Origin: Adiantum capillus-veneris
Taxonomy: Eukaryota; Streptophyta; Polypodiopsida; Polypodiales; Pteridaceae
Assembly: GCA_014529385.2 (NCBI GenBank)
Contig: CM043952.1
Location: 65,372,370-65,436,369 of the forward strand
Length of the DNA stretch: 64,000 nucleotides
Direction: 5' to 3'
Numbering within the stretch: the first letter of the stretch is position 1; each line of letters opens with the position of its first letter. The notes below the pieces were generated by a model. That model made no database searches, had not been told where the DNA came from, and worked only from the letters and a program-made list of their open reading frames with translations. Of this stretch, positions 1 through 10,126 are shown one piece after another. Both the position numbers and the translations under genes were made by a program.

Positions 1-150
1 CATATGGCCCTCATGATGTGTTTGAATCCTATTGGATAGGCTTTAAAGGGGTCCAATGAGAATTCAGATGCATAAAAATAAATAATTAAGTTCTTTCTCT
101 CAAAGAGGAAAAAGAGGACACATGTCCCAAATGATATAATTAAATATTAT

Positions 151-151
<1 letters not shown>

Positions 152-212
<61 letters not shown>
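152..212. repeat. (GA)n microsatellite
   Basis: An uninterrupted GA dinucleotide tract of about 61 bp is read directly. It lies 35 bp from an AC tract. Apparent reading frames through it (poly Ser-Leu or Arg-Glu) are artefacts of the repeat. Confidence 0.97.
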
Positions 213-215
<3 letters not shown>

Positions 216-246
216 GGACCAAGCATGAGAGAGGGGTATACTCTCT

Positions 247-247
<1 letters not shown>

Positions 248-282
<35 letters not shown>
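248..282. repeat. (AC)n microsatellite
   Basis: An uninterrupted AC tract of about 35 bp is separated from the upstream GA tract by a short unique stretch. The pair forms a compound microsatellite. Confidence 0.97.
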
Positions 283-283
<1 letters not shown>

Positions 284-2504
284 TCTCTCGTTTGTGTGGA
301 GTGCAAAGTGCAAGAGCTTCAGCTCCTTCTCCAAGCTTGCTGAGAAATGGAGAGCCTACACCAACACTCTTGGCTATGAAATGCAAATCCAACCAAGAGC
401 CATGCTTCAATGCTTAAGCTTGCCATCTTCTTCATCTTCATTACTATGCTATTATGCTATGGTAAGCAAGAAGAGTGATTATAAGTGAGGAACTATTTCT
501 TTTTCCTATGGATGATTCTTCTTCCTCTTCCCTACCCTCATGCCCCGCTAGCTCTCTCCACCTTCGAGGCCTTGGGACTGAGGCTTAGGATAGTTAATGC
601 TTTTTGCAAAGTTTATGTTATGCTCGTGATGCATGAAGCTTGCCATCTTCATAGCATCACTAGGTCACAAGGAACACAAAGATTGTATTTTAACAAGTCT
701 CTCTTGATGGGAGAATCTATAATACAAACGCCTTTTGGAGGGGGGACCGGCTCCAAGTAAATCCGGTCCTCAACTATTGTCATGTTCTCTAATACTCTCT
801 CTCTTGAAAAAGTATTGTTCGTGCCGTTAATTAAGTACTATGTTTATGTTACTACCATCAATTAAGTTCACCCCCTATGTTCTCAAAGTAATCTCACAAA
901 AATGCTCACTCTATCATTCTCTTTTCCGCTATTCTCAAAGTTCATAGGCCATTTCCATTACAGCAATAGCGTTGAGCATACTAAATATGGTGTCTTCCTC
1001 TACGGAGACGCCAAAATCAACTTGCTCGTTATCATGCAACCTTGCATAGGGAAAGCAAAATGCGAATGTATTGTTTAGCCAATGCAGGTTCTCAACATGG
1101 AGTTCTCTTTCCATGGTCAGATTCAAGCATCGGCCGGTCCCATGAACAGATTGGAAAGGCTCCTAGACTTCTTGAGGACAGACCCTATGTATGATAGCAT
1201 GCTACTGCATGGCCGACGAGCTGCATAATTGAGGAGAAGCCCTGCTTGGTCTACAAGGAGAGGATGCAATGCAAATAGGAAACTAGCTACAGCATAAGGT
1301 AGCAGAAAGAGTTGACGGCCGAGCAGAGAGTGATAGTGCAATTTTAACAAGGGTAAATCTATCGAAAAGCACCCTGAACTCTTTAAGTAGCGAACCATCG
1401 ACATAGAATATAAAATTCGATCTGCTTCTCTTTAAGTTTAATCAATATGCCACATCTCTTGTATTTGTCTTGATGCGTGTTTTGTGTCTGGCAGGGAGGA
1501 CATATATTTACAACATTGGATGTTTCAATTGCACAAGCGTCACTCCAGCTCGACAACACTACAAGGTTTGTTATCTGTATCCAGCATGCCATGCCTATGC
1601 GTTTGCTTGGCACAACACATAAACACTACGGGGTAGGGCACGACTTTCGTTTCTTATAATTTTTGGAGAGACCACAGTGCCAACTCTCCACCATACTTTT
1701 GTATGGCACCTAGTCTACATGACGTGCACTGTATACTTTGTAGTTTCAGTATGTGACGTTTCATTACACGACGATATGTTTAACTATTCACATTGCTTTT
1801 TTGTAGCTTTACTCAAACATTGTTCTCCGCCTTGCACGATTGGATGACATTTGTACACGATTACCAGGCCGGTAGTGTAGTTCAATTTTTATAGTCTGTT
1901 TATGCTTTCAATATTTTTGAGTAAATCTTCCTTAAGTCTAGTTTAGCCATAGGATTTCCTCAACAATGTTGCATGCTCAATTTCGATCATCCTATCTATA
2001 TATCAAATAAACATGCATTTCTTTTCTCACAATTTGGCAATTCAACCTATATATTGAAATAAAGGAAAATTGACTACGCTTGATTGAGAATAAGATGGGT
2101 GTCTCAAAGATGGTTCCACGGTTTAGAGACTAAATGGGCGATATTACTAGGTTGAAAGGTACAATTTGCAAACAACTACCAAAGTAGGTTAAGTTGCAAC
2201 CCTTTTGTTAGATTCAATTACCCTCTTTAGTAGCCCTTTGTCATATATGGAGCACTATGGGACACAACTTGCTTCTTCCCAATGCTCATCAAGTCCCAAG
2301 CTGAGCTATAATTGGTGCCTATCAATTGGTTCTACTAATTTTCTTATGTCACCACAACAAAACCCAAGCCGATAGTAATCACAACCAACTAACCAGCTGC
2401 GCACCAAAATCTATCAGATTATGTACGACAAAGGCCCACCAAGCAAGACTAGTTGTGTTCATGATATAATGCTATGTTTTGCCTTGGATGCTATCAAAAG
2501 CTAT
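283..2504. other. Unassigned DNA, only short open frames
   Basis: I recognise no gene here. Short plus-strand frames at 294-488 and 485-760 are hydrophobic or Ser-rich without a known domain. Two minus-strand frames, 1123-1404 and 935-1126, overlap by 4 bp and could be one broken exon; their sequence (for example HDNEQVDFGVSVEED) matches no family I know. From about 1660 to 2500 the DNA is AT-rich with no frame of interest. A decayed host gene or transposon remnant is possible but unproven. Confidence 0.4.
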
Positions 2505-2935
2505 GCGTCCACGTGGTTAGGACATCAGCTTGCCAACGGGCAAGCAGTGCTCAAAAAAAATATTTTTTGAAAAACTTGGCCAACCTACATATGTGAAACA
2601 ACAAAGGTAAATTGATAAAATTTGAAGGTTTTTACACTGAATTATACTAATTTGTTCAAAATTTTGTAGGTTTTCTCACCTTCAAATGTAAAATTTAGAG
2701 GTAAATTCAAATTTTGTAGGTGGGATTACACTAAACCTAGGTTTTTTTCGAGCACTGCGACGGCGGCAGGGCAGGTCATGAGTTCGTATCAGACGTGGGC
2801 ATTGACTGTGGATTTTTCCAAATGCGCGGGCTCAATCACCTCACATGCATTGACTGTCCACCCGTCTTGAGGTGTATGAGGTCTTTTCCTCACTATGAAA
2901 AAGATAAGCTCACATTCCTCTGAGCTGAATGATAA
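2505..2935 (+). mobile_element. tRNA-derived SINE-like element, interrupted
   Basis: The left part (2505-2545) reads like the 5' half of a tRNA: a D-arm/A-box-like stretch GTGGTTAGGACATC, then a hairpin GCTTGCC/GGGCAAGC. The B-box-like stretch GAGTTCGTATC lies at 2780-2790, after a 211-bp insertion. With the insertion removed, the A to B spacing becomes tRNA-like. The loop around TTGCCAA would suit a Gly(GCC)-type ancestor (inference). The body runs on to about 2935; the exact 3' end and target duplications are not clear. It is not a functional tRNA gene because the halves are split and the acceptor stem is not paired. Confidence 0.5.
2546..2756. mobile_element. Small TIR element (MITE-like) inside the SINE
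   Basis: The segment starts AGTGCTCAAAAAAA and its reverse complement starts AGTGCTCGAAAAAAA, giving terminal inverted repeats of about 14 bp around 211 bp of AT-rich non-coding DNA. It sits exactly between the two tRNA-like halves of the host SINE, which marks it as an insertion. No clear target duplication longer than 2 bp is visible, so the superfamily cannot be assigned. Confidence 0.5.
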
Positions 2936-4353
2936 CAACTGACTGAGTATCATATACATTCAGCTAAGATAATACACCTCTAATATGCACCTCAGTTATT
3001 GAAAACCAAAACGTCTCTGCCATAACCACTACTGAGGAAGTAGCACGAGATGGGAGGAAGGAGCAGTGTTGACACTGACCAGACCATATACCCCCAAGAC
3101 TTGTGGTCCCACCTTGGAATCTGAATGGTGGTTTCCCCCATGGAGAATTAAACAATGCTACTCCAACCCCTATGGCTTTTTTCTCAGGCTTGTTTGCAAA
3201 CCAAGATTCTTGTAAAGCAGCAAGCCACTGTCGTCAGCTAGCCAGGTCTTGCTAGCTGAAGACCTGGGTTCATCAACTGTGTTCTATGACAATATTCGTA
3301 GTTGTGAGGGGATGAATATGTCAACTTGCCACACTTCAGATAAACTGTCGAAATCATTTGAGTCAGTTGTTATAACTAGCACCCTATGGTTCAATGGATA
3401 TTGGGTGACGATGGAGTTTAAACGAATGATGTGGGTGACAATGTAGCTCAGCTCAAGAGGTGCACACAAGGTCTCAAGGAGACACATGGCTTCTCGAGCA
3501 TACCATTGGAAGGGAAGAATCATGGAGTTCAAGCAAACACAAAATGGCAAGAGGCTTGCTAAGGTGCAACATGTGTATGTTGCTTCACAATTGAAGCTAG
3601 AGACAGTATGGCTCCATTGAGGTTTCCTACAAACTGTAATTTTACTCCTCTTGCAAGTTTTTCGGTTGTCTATTTAGTATTTTTTCCTTGTATGTTGCTT
3701 TTGATGATTATACGATTTTCATTGCTTGTTCATGTTTGCAAGTGTTTTTTCATCCAATTTTGTAGAGTGGGAGCCAATAGAGTCCTTCACAGGAACTTTT
3801 GAGGCCATATATACTGAGCTTGGCAAGTTGCTCTATGCTGGCTGTCCATCCTCTGAGCTTGGCTCACATCTAAGAAAAATGGGTATGGTAATCTTTCTCT
3901 GGTTCACTCGCCAACCTTGGAGAGTTTGGAATGGCCTAAGGCAGACAGTGCCTTGATCGTAACAACCAAAAGGAGAATCGAGGTGGATGTGTAAGTAGCA
4001 ATGAAGTGTACCTATGGTTCCCACAAACACGGTAACATGGTTTATGTCTCTTCATGTGTTTGTGTTTATATTTTGACTTCAGAGTGTTCACACGACACCA
4101 ACAATGTGGACTTGCAAAGGGGGAAGTGCAATCAACGGATTCCTTGCAGCTGGATGGAAGACTAAGGTGGTCAACCACCAGGGAAATAGAATCAAGTACT
4201 CTGTAGTTGCTGATAATTTGGTGTTCAGATACCATATTGCGAAGCAAAGCTTGTCGATGGTCTTGCCCTATAGAAGATGAAAGTTGACGATGGGAGAATC
4301 GGAGGCACTAGACTGTGTGTGATGTTCTTGCTAGAGAATCAGTTGACCTGTAA
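2936..4353. other. Unassigned DNA with short frames and a hairpin
   Basis: No gene family is recognised. Plus frames at 3249-3446, 3608-3802 and 3726-3956 and minus frames at 3284-3550 and 3936-4247 are short and overlapping. Around 3234-3268 two overlapping hairpins can form (CAGCTAGC/GCTAGCTG and CAGGTCTT/AAGACCTG). The stretch ends at the ATACG target site of the next solo LTR. Confidence 0.35.
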
Positions 4354-4358
4354 ATACG

Positions 4359-5862
4359 TGTTGCTAAATTGGCTTTATTTGACAATAAAATAATTCTGAA
4401 TGAATAATTGGATTTATAAGTGAGAGGGTTTTCTTGCTTGGAACACCAAGAAAATAATTCTAAATGAATTATTGGAATTTTAAGTGAGAGGGCTTTTCTC
4501 ACTGGAGACATCCGAGTACAGAGTATTCCTAGTGCGTCATTGAAAGTAATGACAGGAGCACTGTGAAAGGGAATATCTGTAAGGCCACCAGGAACGGGTA
4601 CTTCTAATGCGTCACAACGGATGGGTGACAGGGAGCATCGGGAAGAAGTATCCGACCATCCAGGAACGGACATCTCTGATGCATTATAGGATGGATGACA
4701 GAGCATTGTGAAGGAGATTGTACCGTAAGTTCGGTAGGAAAGGACTAGGTGATGGGTATTCGTGATGCGTCACAAGGTGGGTGAGGAGTGCATCGGAAAG
4801 AGGATATCCATAGTCGAGAGGAAATTCGAACTGGAAAGAGGAATACGCGTAAAGACGCAAGCACAAGAATAAAGATGGGTTCTGAGAAGCTTTTCTTAAA
4901 AAGCGGAATATTTTAACGAGTTTTCCGGGAAGAGCAGACGCTTTCCCGTGAGGAATTTATGTCTGCATTGCACTTGTGCATGTGGTTGCATCCAGGGACA
5001 CCAGGAAGGTGTTGTGAAAAGCATTGTTTTAAACTTATAAGGTTTTATTGAGTTTTTGGGCAGGTTCAGACCAGTTTTAAAATATGCGGACCGTCCACTT
5101 AATAAGTGGGCAGCCACTTAGAAAATAAAGCAACAAAACCAGCCAGTAAATTCTCTCTCCCTATTTCGGGTAGAACAGGAAAAAAAAATGAAATTTTTTT
5201 TTTGGAAAAAAAAAGAAGAAAAAAACGGCCGCTATCTCTATGCGAGCAGCTATTCGTACCGTGGTCAAGGAGCTATAAAAGCACCACATGCCCTCACTGA
5301 AAAGGAGTTATCAACGCCAACAAGAGAAGACTTTGCCGCCAGAAGACGTGAGAGATCGCGAGACTACGAAGCACGGAAGTCGCTTTTCCCGCACAAGAGC
5401 GACAGGTATCTATTGTGGATTCGCCATACGAATTATTGTCGCGTGTTTGCGTGTGTGTTTGCAGGTACTTCATCGCGAAGGAGAAGCGAGAAGGCTTCAG
5501 ACTACACTTGGGAATTCTTAGAACGGATTTCGAAAATTATCTGCGGAGTCTTGACTCCGAGTATAGACGAAAAAAGGATTGAGAGCTCGTCTCTCGGATT
5601 TTCCTTACGGGAAGGAACGACCATCGAGTCAGAGAATTAGAACGGAGGGGTTTTCTCCGGTTCTTGTGCTTGTAAAAAGGTTCTCCCTAATAAAGGATTC
5701 TCTTTAAGGGGAGGGACCAGCCCATCTTCTGGTCCCCTGTACTGTGTCGATCTTCTCACTCTCTCTATCTATTTCTCTCTATATCCTTTGGCTTCAATAT
5801 TAAGTGATAAATTTTATTTATCCGAGTATATTTTATATTGCTATGCGCTCCCGTTTGTGACA
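4359..5862 (+). mobile_element. Solo LTR, family A, with perfect target duplication
   Basis: A 1,504-bp LTR begins TGTTGCTAAATT and ends CGTTTGTGACA. It is flanked by the direct repeat ATACG at 4354-4358 and 5863-5867, and no primer-binding site follows, so this is a solo LTR left by recombination between the two LTRs of a full element. The same family forms the LTRs at 37358-39100 and 49040-51040. This copy keeps a good TATA box (CTATAAAAG, about 5272-5280). The plus-strand frame at 5188-5640 lies wholly inside the LTR and has no known domain. Confidence 0.9.
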
Positions 5863-6270
5863 ATACGCCTCCACGACGATGCAATGCACCACATTATAAT
5901 GAATAATGACTGGTAGCTCAGTCACCTTTGCAACTCAGTCACCTTTGCGAGTATCTTAATCTCTAATATACCTTGCCCAAGCAATATCCCTTTGTAATCG
6001 ATGAAAAGGTTGTTCGCTCCAAAAAAGAGAAGATCTTTTTGTGTAAGAACAATCCGTTTTTGTGATGTATTTTTGTAAAAGCTTGTAATTGACTGGGATT
6101 TTGCTCCCATTAATACATACGATGCTTTGAATCTTCTTTCTGCACATACTTGTTTATCTTCAACTTGTTTAAGTTTTCAATTAAAACGTGCAATTGCTTT
6201 GTCACGTGATTTTGTTTAAAATTAAAGTTTTAAGTTAATTTGATGTTGACTTTTAAAAAGTGACTTTGGG

Positions 6271-6280
6271 TATATAAGTG
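6271..6280 (+). promoter_or_regulatory. Putative TATA box of the plus-strand gene remnant
   Basis: TATATAAGTG lies about 95 bp upstream of the ATG at 6365. Position and sequence suit a plant core promoter, with a start site expected around 6300. This is inference; there is no transcript evidence. The rest of 5868-6364 shows nothing else. Confidence 0.4.
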
Positions 6281-6364
6281 ACTTTTTAGGTTTTATACTT
6301 CATTTCTCACATTCACAAAACTCTAGCTCTAAGATCTCTTCGCATCTTCTTCGCAAACGAATCC

Positions 6365-7833
6365 ATGGCAACGTTTACTGATGCACTTCTCACACAATTA
6401 GAAAAGGGAGGACTTGTAGATTGAGCACATGAACTACTCAGTGTATTCAAGGGGACAATTGACATGCAAGCCACTACCAACCTTCATGCAACGCATTCGA
6501 AAGCTTTTTTGACTACATGGCACAATACATGGAAGAATATGCCATAATCTTTGAGGAATCCGACATGGCGTGGTTGTCAGTGGATTTCAAGCATCTCTAT
6601 GCGGCCGACAAAAACTGTCGCTTTCGCTTGTTGAGGTTTATTAAAGGCCTCACGGAACGGGACTACAGGACAGAGGATAAGGATGATCTCATAGATTTGG
6701 GCATGGGGTGTATAGGCACCCAATTCATTTCTTGGGACATGGTTCTGCTCTTACTTGTGCTTGAGGGCATGGATAAGGGAAAATCAAAGGAAAAGGTCAA
6801 CCAAAGACCACCTGTGACCGAAGTTATCGAAGAGATTGATGAGCAAACTGAAGCATCTATGACACTCCTCCTCTTGCAAGATCCCAACTCTACTGAGGAG
6901 GAAGATCAGATGATAGAGGGAGATGAGGTGCTAGAGGAAGTCCCAGACCTCCAAATTCTCACTATGCATGCAGTGGTGGTGGATGATCGTCACTTTTGGT
7001 TCCTTGACAACATTGCCAAAACATTAGGAATCAGAGAAGATGAGTCGCTCGCAATGCTTTCTATCTATGCGGGCATGAAGGATCCTAGTGGAAAGGAAGA
7101 GAAAGTCAATTTTCAAATTGATTTTGAAGACCAAGTCTCCCATCAAGCCTCTCTTTCCTCCTCAATGAAAACAAACAAAAGTTGGTGCAAACAGTAGCAA
7201 GTACACTTGTGGAAATCAAATCATGTGCCTCATTCTACGAAAGCGTACCGGAAAGCGCTTTTCATCCATACAAACTACTGATCCCGATTGGTAGAGATGA
7301 TGGATCTAGCATCGATCTTACAAAGAAACATCTTGAAGCGAAACTGAGGTAAACAAATCTTAACTTGGTAGATTGTCTATTGTTCTTTACAACAAGTGTT
7401 AGTCATTTAAAATGCTTTGTAGACGGCATACCATGTTGATAAGTTCGCAATCCGTACTGGAGGTTCACGCAATGCGCCCATGGGTAGGGATAGCTCGCTT
7501 TGGCACTACTTGAGCCACCTGGGGCCATCGATTCTTCAAGTTTCTCACACAGAGTTCTCCAAAAATGGTTTTGCGGAACTGCTCAAGTGCAAAGCATTAA
7601 GTGCCATACTCGCTCAAGATTCCCTCACCCTAAATGCTCACAAATGTATATTGGTGGACCGAGAGGCAGTATTCTACGCCTTTACAGGCAAGCACCCAAG
7701 CTCAGTCCTCTCCCACTACGCCTTGAGCTTAGGTCAAGGGTTGACAAACCCAGAGGAAATTGTAAAATCTCTTGGCATCAAGTTAGCCATTCGCCCGATA
7801 CCCATAAATGTAATTCGTAGTAAAACTAATTGA
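6365..7833 (+). pseudogene. Unknown plus-strand gene, probably broken, one candidate intron
   Basis: A frame opens at ATG 6365 (MATFTDALLTQL) but meets TGA at 6422. A long frame follows at 6517-7197, acidic in its middle (EEEDQMIEGDEVLEEVPD). Coding potential then continues in another frame to about 7348, where GAG/GTAAAC is a plausible splice donor paired with TTTGTAG at 7422. The next frame (7480-7833) contains GRDSSLWHYLSHLGPS and ends with a stop. The pieces do not join in one frame, so this is probably a pseudogene. I recognise no domain. It is convergent with the minus-strand unit I gene and may be part of the same mobile unit (inference). Confidence 0.5.
7349..7422 (+). other. Candidate 74-bp intron
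   Basis: The donor is GAG/GTAAAC and the acceptor CTTTGTAG/AC, with an AT-rich interior. Coding-like sequence on both sides supports an intron, although the exon phases do not restore one frame. Prediction only. Confidence 0.35.
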
Positions 7834-7954
7834 CCATGATGTAATATCCAAATCAATACAGAATAATTATTTTTGTTAAAGATTTTTGACGTCAACGTTC
7901 GATATTCTTTTTTTTTTTTGATTCATATTGTCCAATAAATTTCATTTCCGCAAC

Positions 7955-8487
7955 ACATGCACAGAACCTCGAATATGCAACGACCCGTCGGCCTGGGGGC
8001 ACATCTCGGTGATTTTTTCGTGACACCAGGCGAGACAGGAGGGACGTACGAGGTCAACCGGACCACCAATGAGCATGGCGGCGCCCGACGGCGTCGAAAA
8101 GGGCAAAAAAAGCCTCTGTGCGCCACAACGCGCAGGGAACAGATTTGTCACCGATGGTGGGGTCGGACGGGGCAAAAAAAGATAGATCTGCTCCTTGAGC
8201 ATCATGGCGCATAGGGGTTTTTTTTTCCCCGTATGACCCCGTTGGGCACCGCTGTGCTCATTGGTGGTCCGGTTGACCGCGTACGTCCCCCACTGATAGA
8301 TCTGCTCCCTGCGCACCACGACGCGCAGGGGCTTTTTTTGTCCCGTCTGACCCCGCCGGGTGCTTTCGTGTTCATTGGTGGTTTGGTTTACCCTATACGC
8401 CCCCCCTATCGTCAAGTTTCGCAAAAAAATCACCGAGATGTGTCCCTAAGCCGACGGGTCGCTGCATGTTCGAGGTTCTATGCATGT
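7955..8487. mobile_element. 533-bp foldback element with long inverted arms
   Basis: Both ends read ACATGCA(C/T)AGAACCTCG in inverted orientation and the similarity runs inward for most of the length. For example the arm with GACCCGTCGGC and CACATCTCGGTGATTTTTT at 7980-8020 pairs with the stretch at 8424-8460. Inner blocks repeat the theme: stretches containing GAGCATGGCG or GTGCTCATTGGTGG, AAAAAAAGCC and GGTCAACCGGACC recur in both orientations, so each arm is itself built of shorter inverted pieces. There is no coding capacity. It lies between two convergent gene remnants. It could be a foldback transposon or a MITE; the target duplication is unclear. Confidence 0.8.
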
Positions 8488-8865
8488 TGACACCGCCGGA
8501 CGAGCCATGTGCCATGGTGGTCAGCTTAAATTTAACATACCTAGCAATTCAAATACTTTAAAAAAACAATGTACAAAATCAAGTGGAACAATTGCACGGA
8601 ATGGTAGAAATTCGACGTTTGATATTATATGAAAAGATTACAAATTCATCAAGAGAGAGTACATGGGATAAAGTATTTCTGATGAAGGCATCCTTCATTT
8701 CGTAAATTGATTGCTAAAGCTAAATCCGTTTTTTTTAATGTTGCGCGTTTAGCATGCACCATACAAGCAATGCCATCCTGAAACAGTTGCACCAAAATGT
8801 CTTCGACGACATCCTATAGGCGCAGTAAAGCTGCGTGTTGTATACGTGTAACAAAATCGCTATAT

Positions 8866-9365
8866 TCATCCATTATCTCTCTCACCACCCGAGAGAAGGC
8901 CGCTTGGGTATGATTGACTGAGTGCTCTTTTGATATTTTCTAATCTCCCGCAAAGCAACTGTGCCTGGCTTCCATCTCTCCTTTTTCTGTGCTGTTGGTG
9001 GTGGTGGAGGAGCGGCTTGCCTGGCCCATTGAGGAGGATCATCTTTATACTTTTTCCTCCTCTCCTCTTGGTCTGTTGTTCTTCAGGTGTCACCTTGTCC
9101 TTTTTCCTCTTTGCATATTGCTTGGCTCTTTGAGATATTTTTGAAGGCCTAGAGCTCCTAGCCTTTGCTTGTTGGGTGGCTTGAGCTCTATCCTCTGTCG
9201 CCTTTTTCTCTGCTTCTGCTCGTGTTTGTAAATTTGCCAAATGAGCTCTCTCGGTCTCGGCTCTCTGTCATTCCTATTGCTCTCTCTGTCTTCTTTGTTC
9301 TTCTTACACTCTTTGTGCTTCTTTCTCAGCTACCTCTTTCTTTTCCATCTCCCTCATTCTTTTCC
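8866..9365 (-). pseudogene. Lys/Arg/Glu-rich coiled-coil remnant downstream of unit I gene
   Basis: One minus-strand frame from about 9365 to 8866 encodes a highly charged coiled-coil stretch (EMEKKEVAEKEAQR ... AHLANLQTRAEAEKKATEDR) followed by a basic tail (RAKQYAKRKKDK). Three stops interrupt it, TAA, TAG and TGA, each where CAA (Gln), CAG (Gln) or CGA (Arg) would fit the helix pattern. It is probably the distal part of the same gene as 10127-12430, but linkage is not shown. No catalytic motif is recognised. Confidence 0.45.
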
Positions 9366-9385
9366 TCCTCTTGGCCTCTCGTGCT

Positions 9386-10126
9386 TTAGAAACCGGGTCG
9401 CCTGGGATTACTTTGATTACTCTTTGTTTGACTCGTGGTGCAAATCTTCGCGGCGTGGTTTCCGTGATGGCCTGAGCACCATTGCTGTGACAGGAGGCGA
9501 GGGCTTTGGATTTTGAAGCCTACCTCGGTATCCTTCTTCGGTTGCTCTTGTTTCTTGCGTGGCTCTGTGTAGAGATAAAATTGGTGGGGGATCTGACAGA
9601 GGTGTGCGGTTGGCATGGTTTAATGATCCGAGATCACCAAAAATATATCACATGGTGCTTAAATCATCTGGAATCCGATGGTTGGGGAGGCTGTTGGGCG
9701 TCTGGAGCGGATTGAGACGCTGGGTTATCCACTTGTGGCTGGGGATGTGGATTTGAAGCCGTAGATTCTGCATAGGTTTTGGCTGCGAATTTTTTGTGGT
9801 GTGAGTGTCTGTGGTGGTATTGATGTGCGTAGTGCCAGTCTGCTTGTGTGAATCGTCCATGTGGTGCAAGATATGAGTGCGTGCACGTTTGTGCTTGAGA
9901 TGATCTTTTAGAATGTGCCAACAAGAAATGAACTTCAATTTGTTAGTTTTGACTTATATAGTACTAATTTTTATAAAACAAACTTAAAAATTCAATAATA
10001 CTAATAAAAGTTTTAAAAAATTCCAAAATAGACGAAATTTGACCAATGGAACCACTGATTGGGACGTCAACAAATCACGTGGCATTACAATGCATGTTTA
10101 CAATAGAAGTGGTTAGTGTCAGAAAT
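9386..10126 (-). other. Unassigned stretch between unit I gene pieces
   Basis: Minus-strand frames at 9386-9616 and 9648-9938 are His/Thr/Gln-rich and low in complexity. AT-rich DNA at 9940-10080 separates them from the next coding-like block. This may be intron and exon remnants of the unit I gene. No domain is recognised. Confidence 0.3.

Noticed and set aside
2505-2545. Functional tRNA gene
   Set aside because: Only half a tRNA-like fold is present, the other half is 210 bp away, and no acceptor stem pairs. It fits a SINE better.
5188-5640. 150-residue gene inside the solo LTR
   Set aside because: It lies within LTR boundaries, is not kept open in the two sister LTRs and starts in an A-rich stretch.
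7942-8490. Proteins encoded in the foldback element on both strands
   Set aside because: Frames on both strands mirror each other because of the palindrome and contain no domain.
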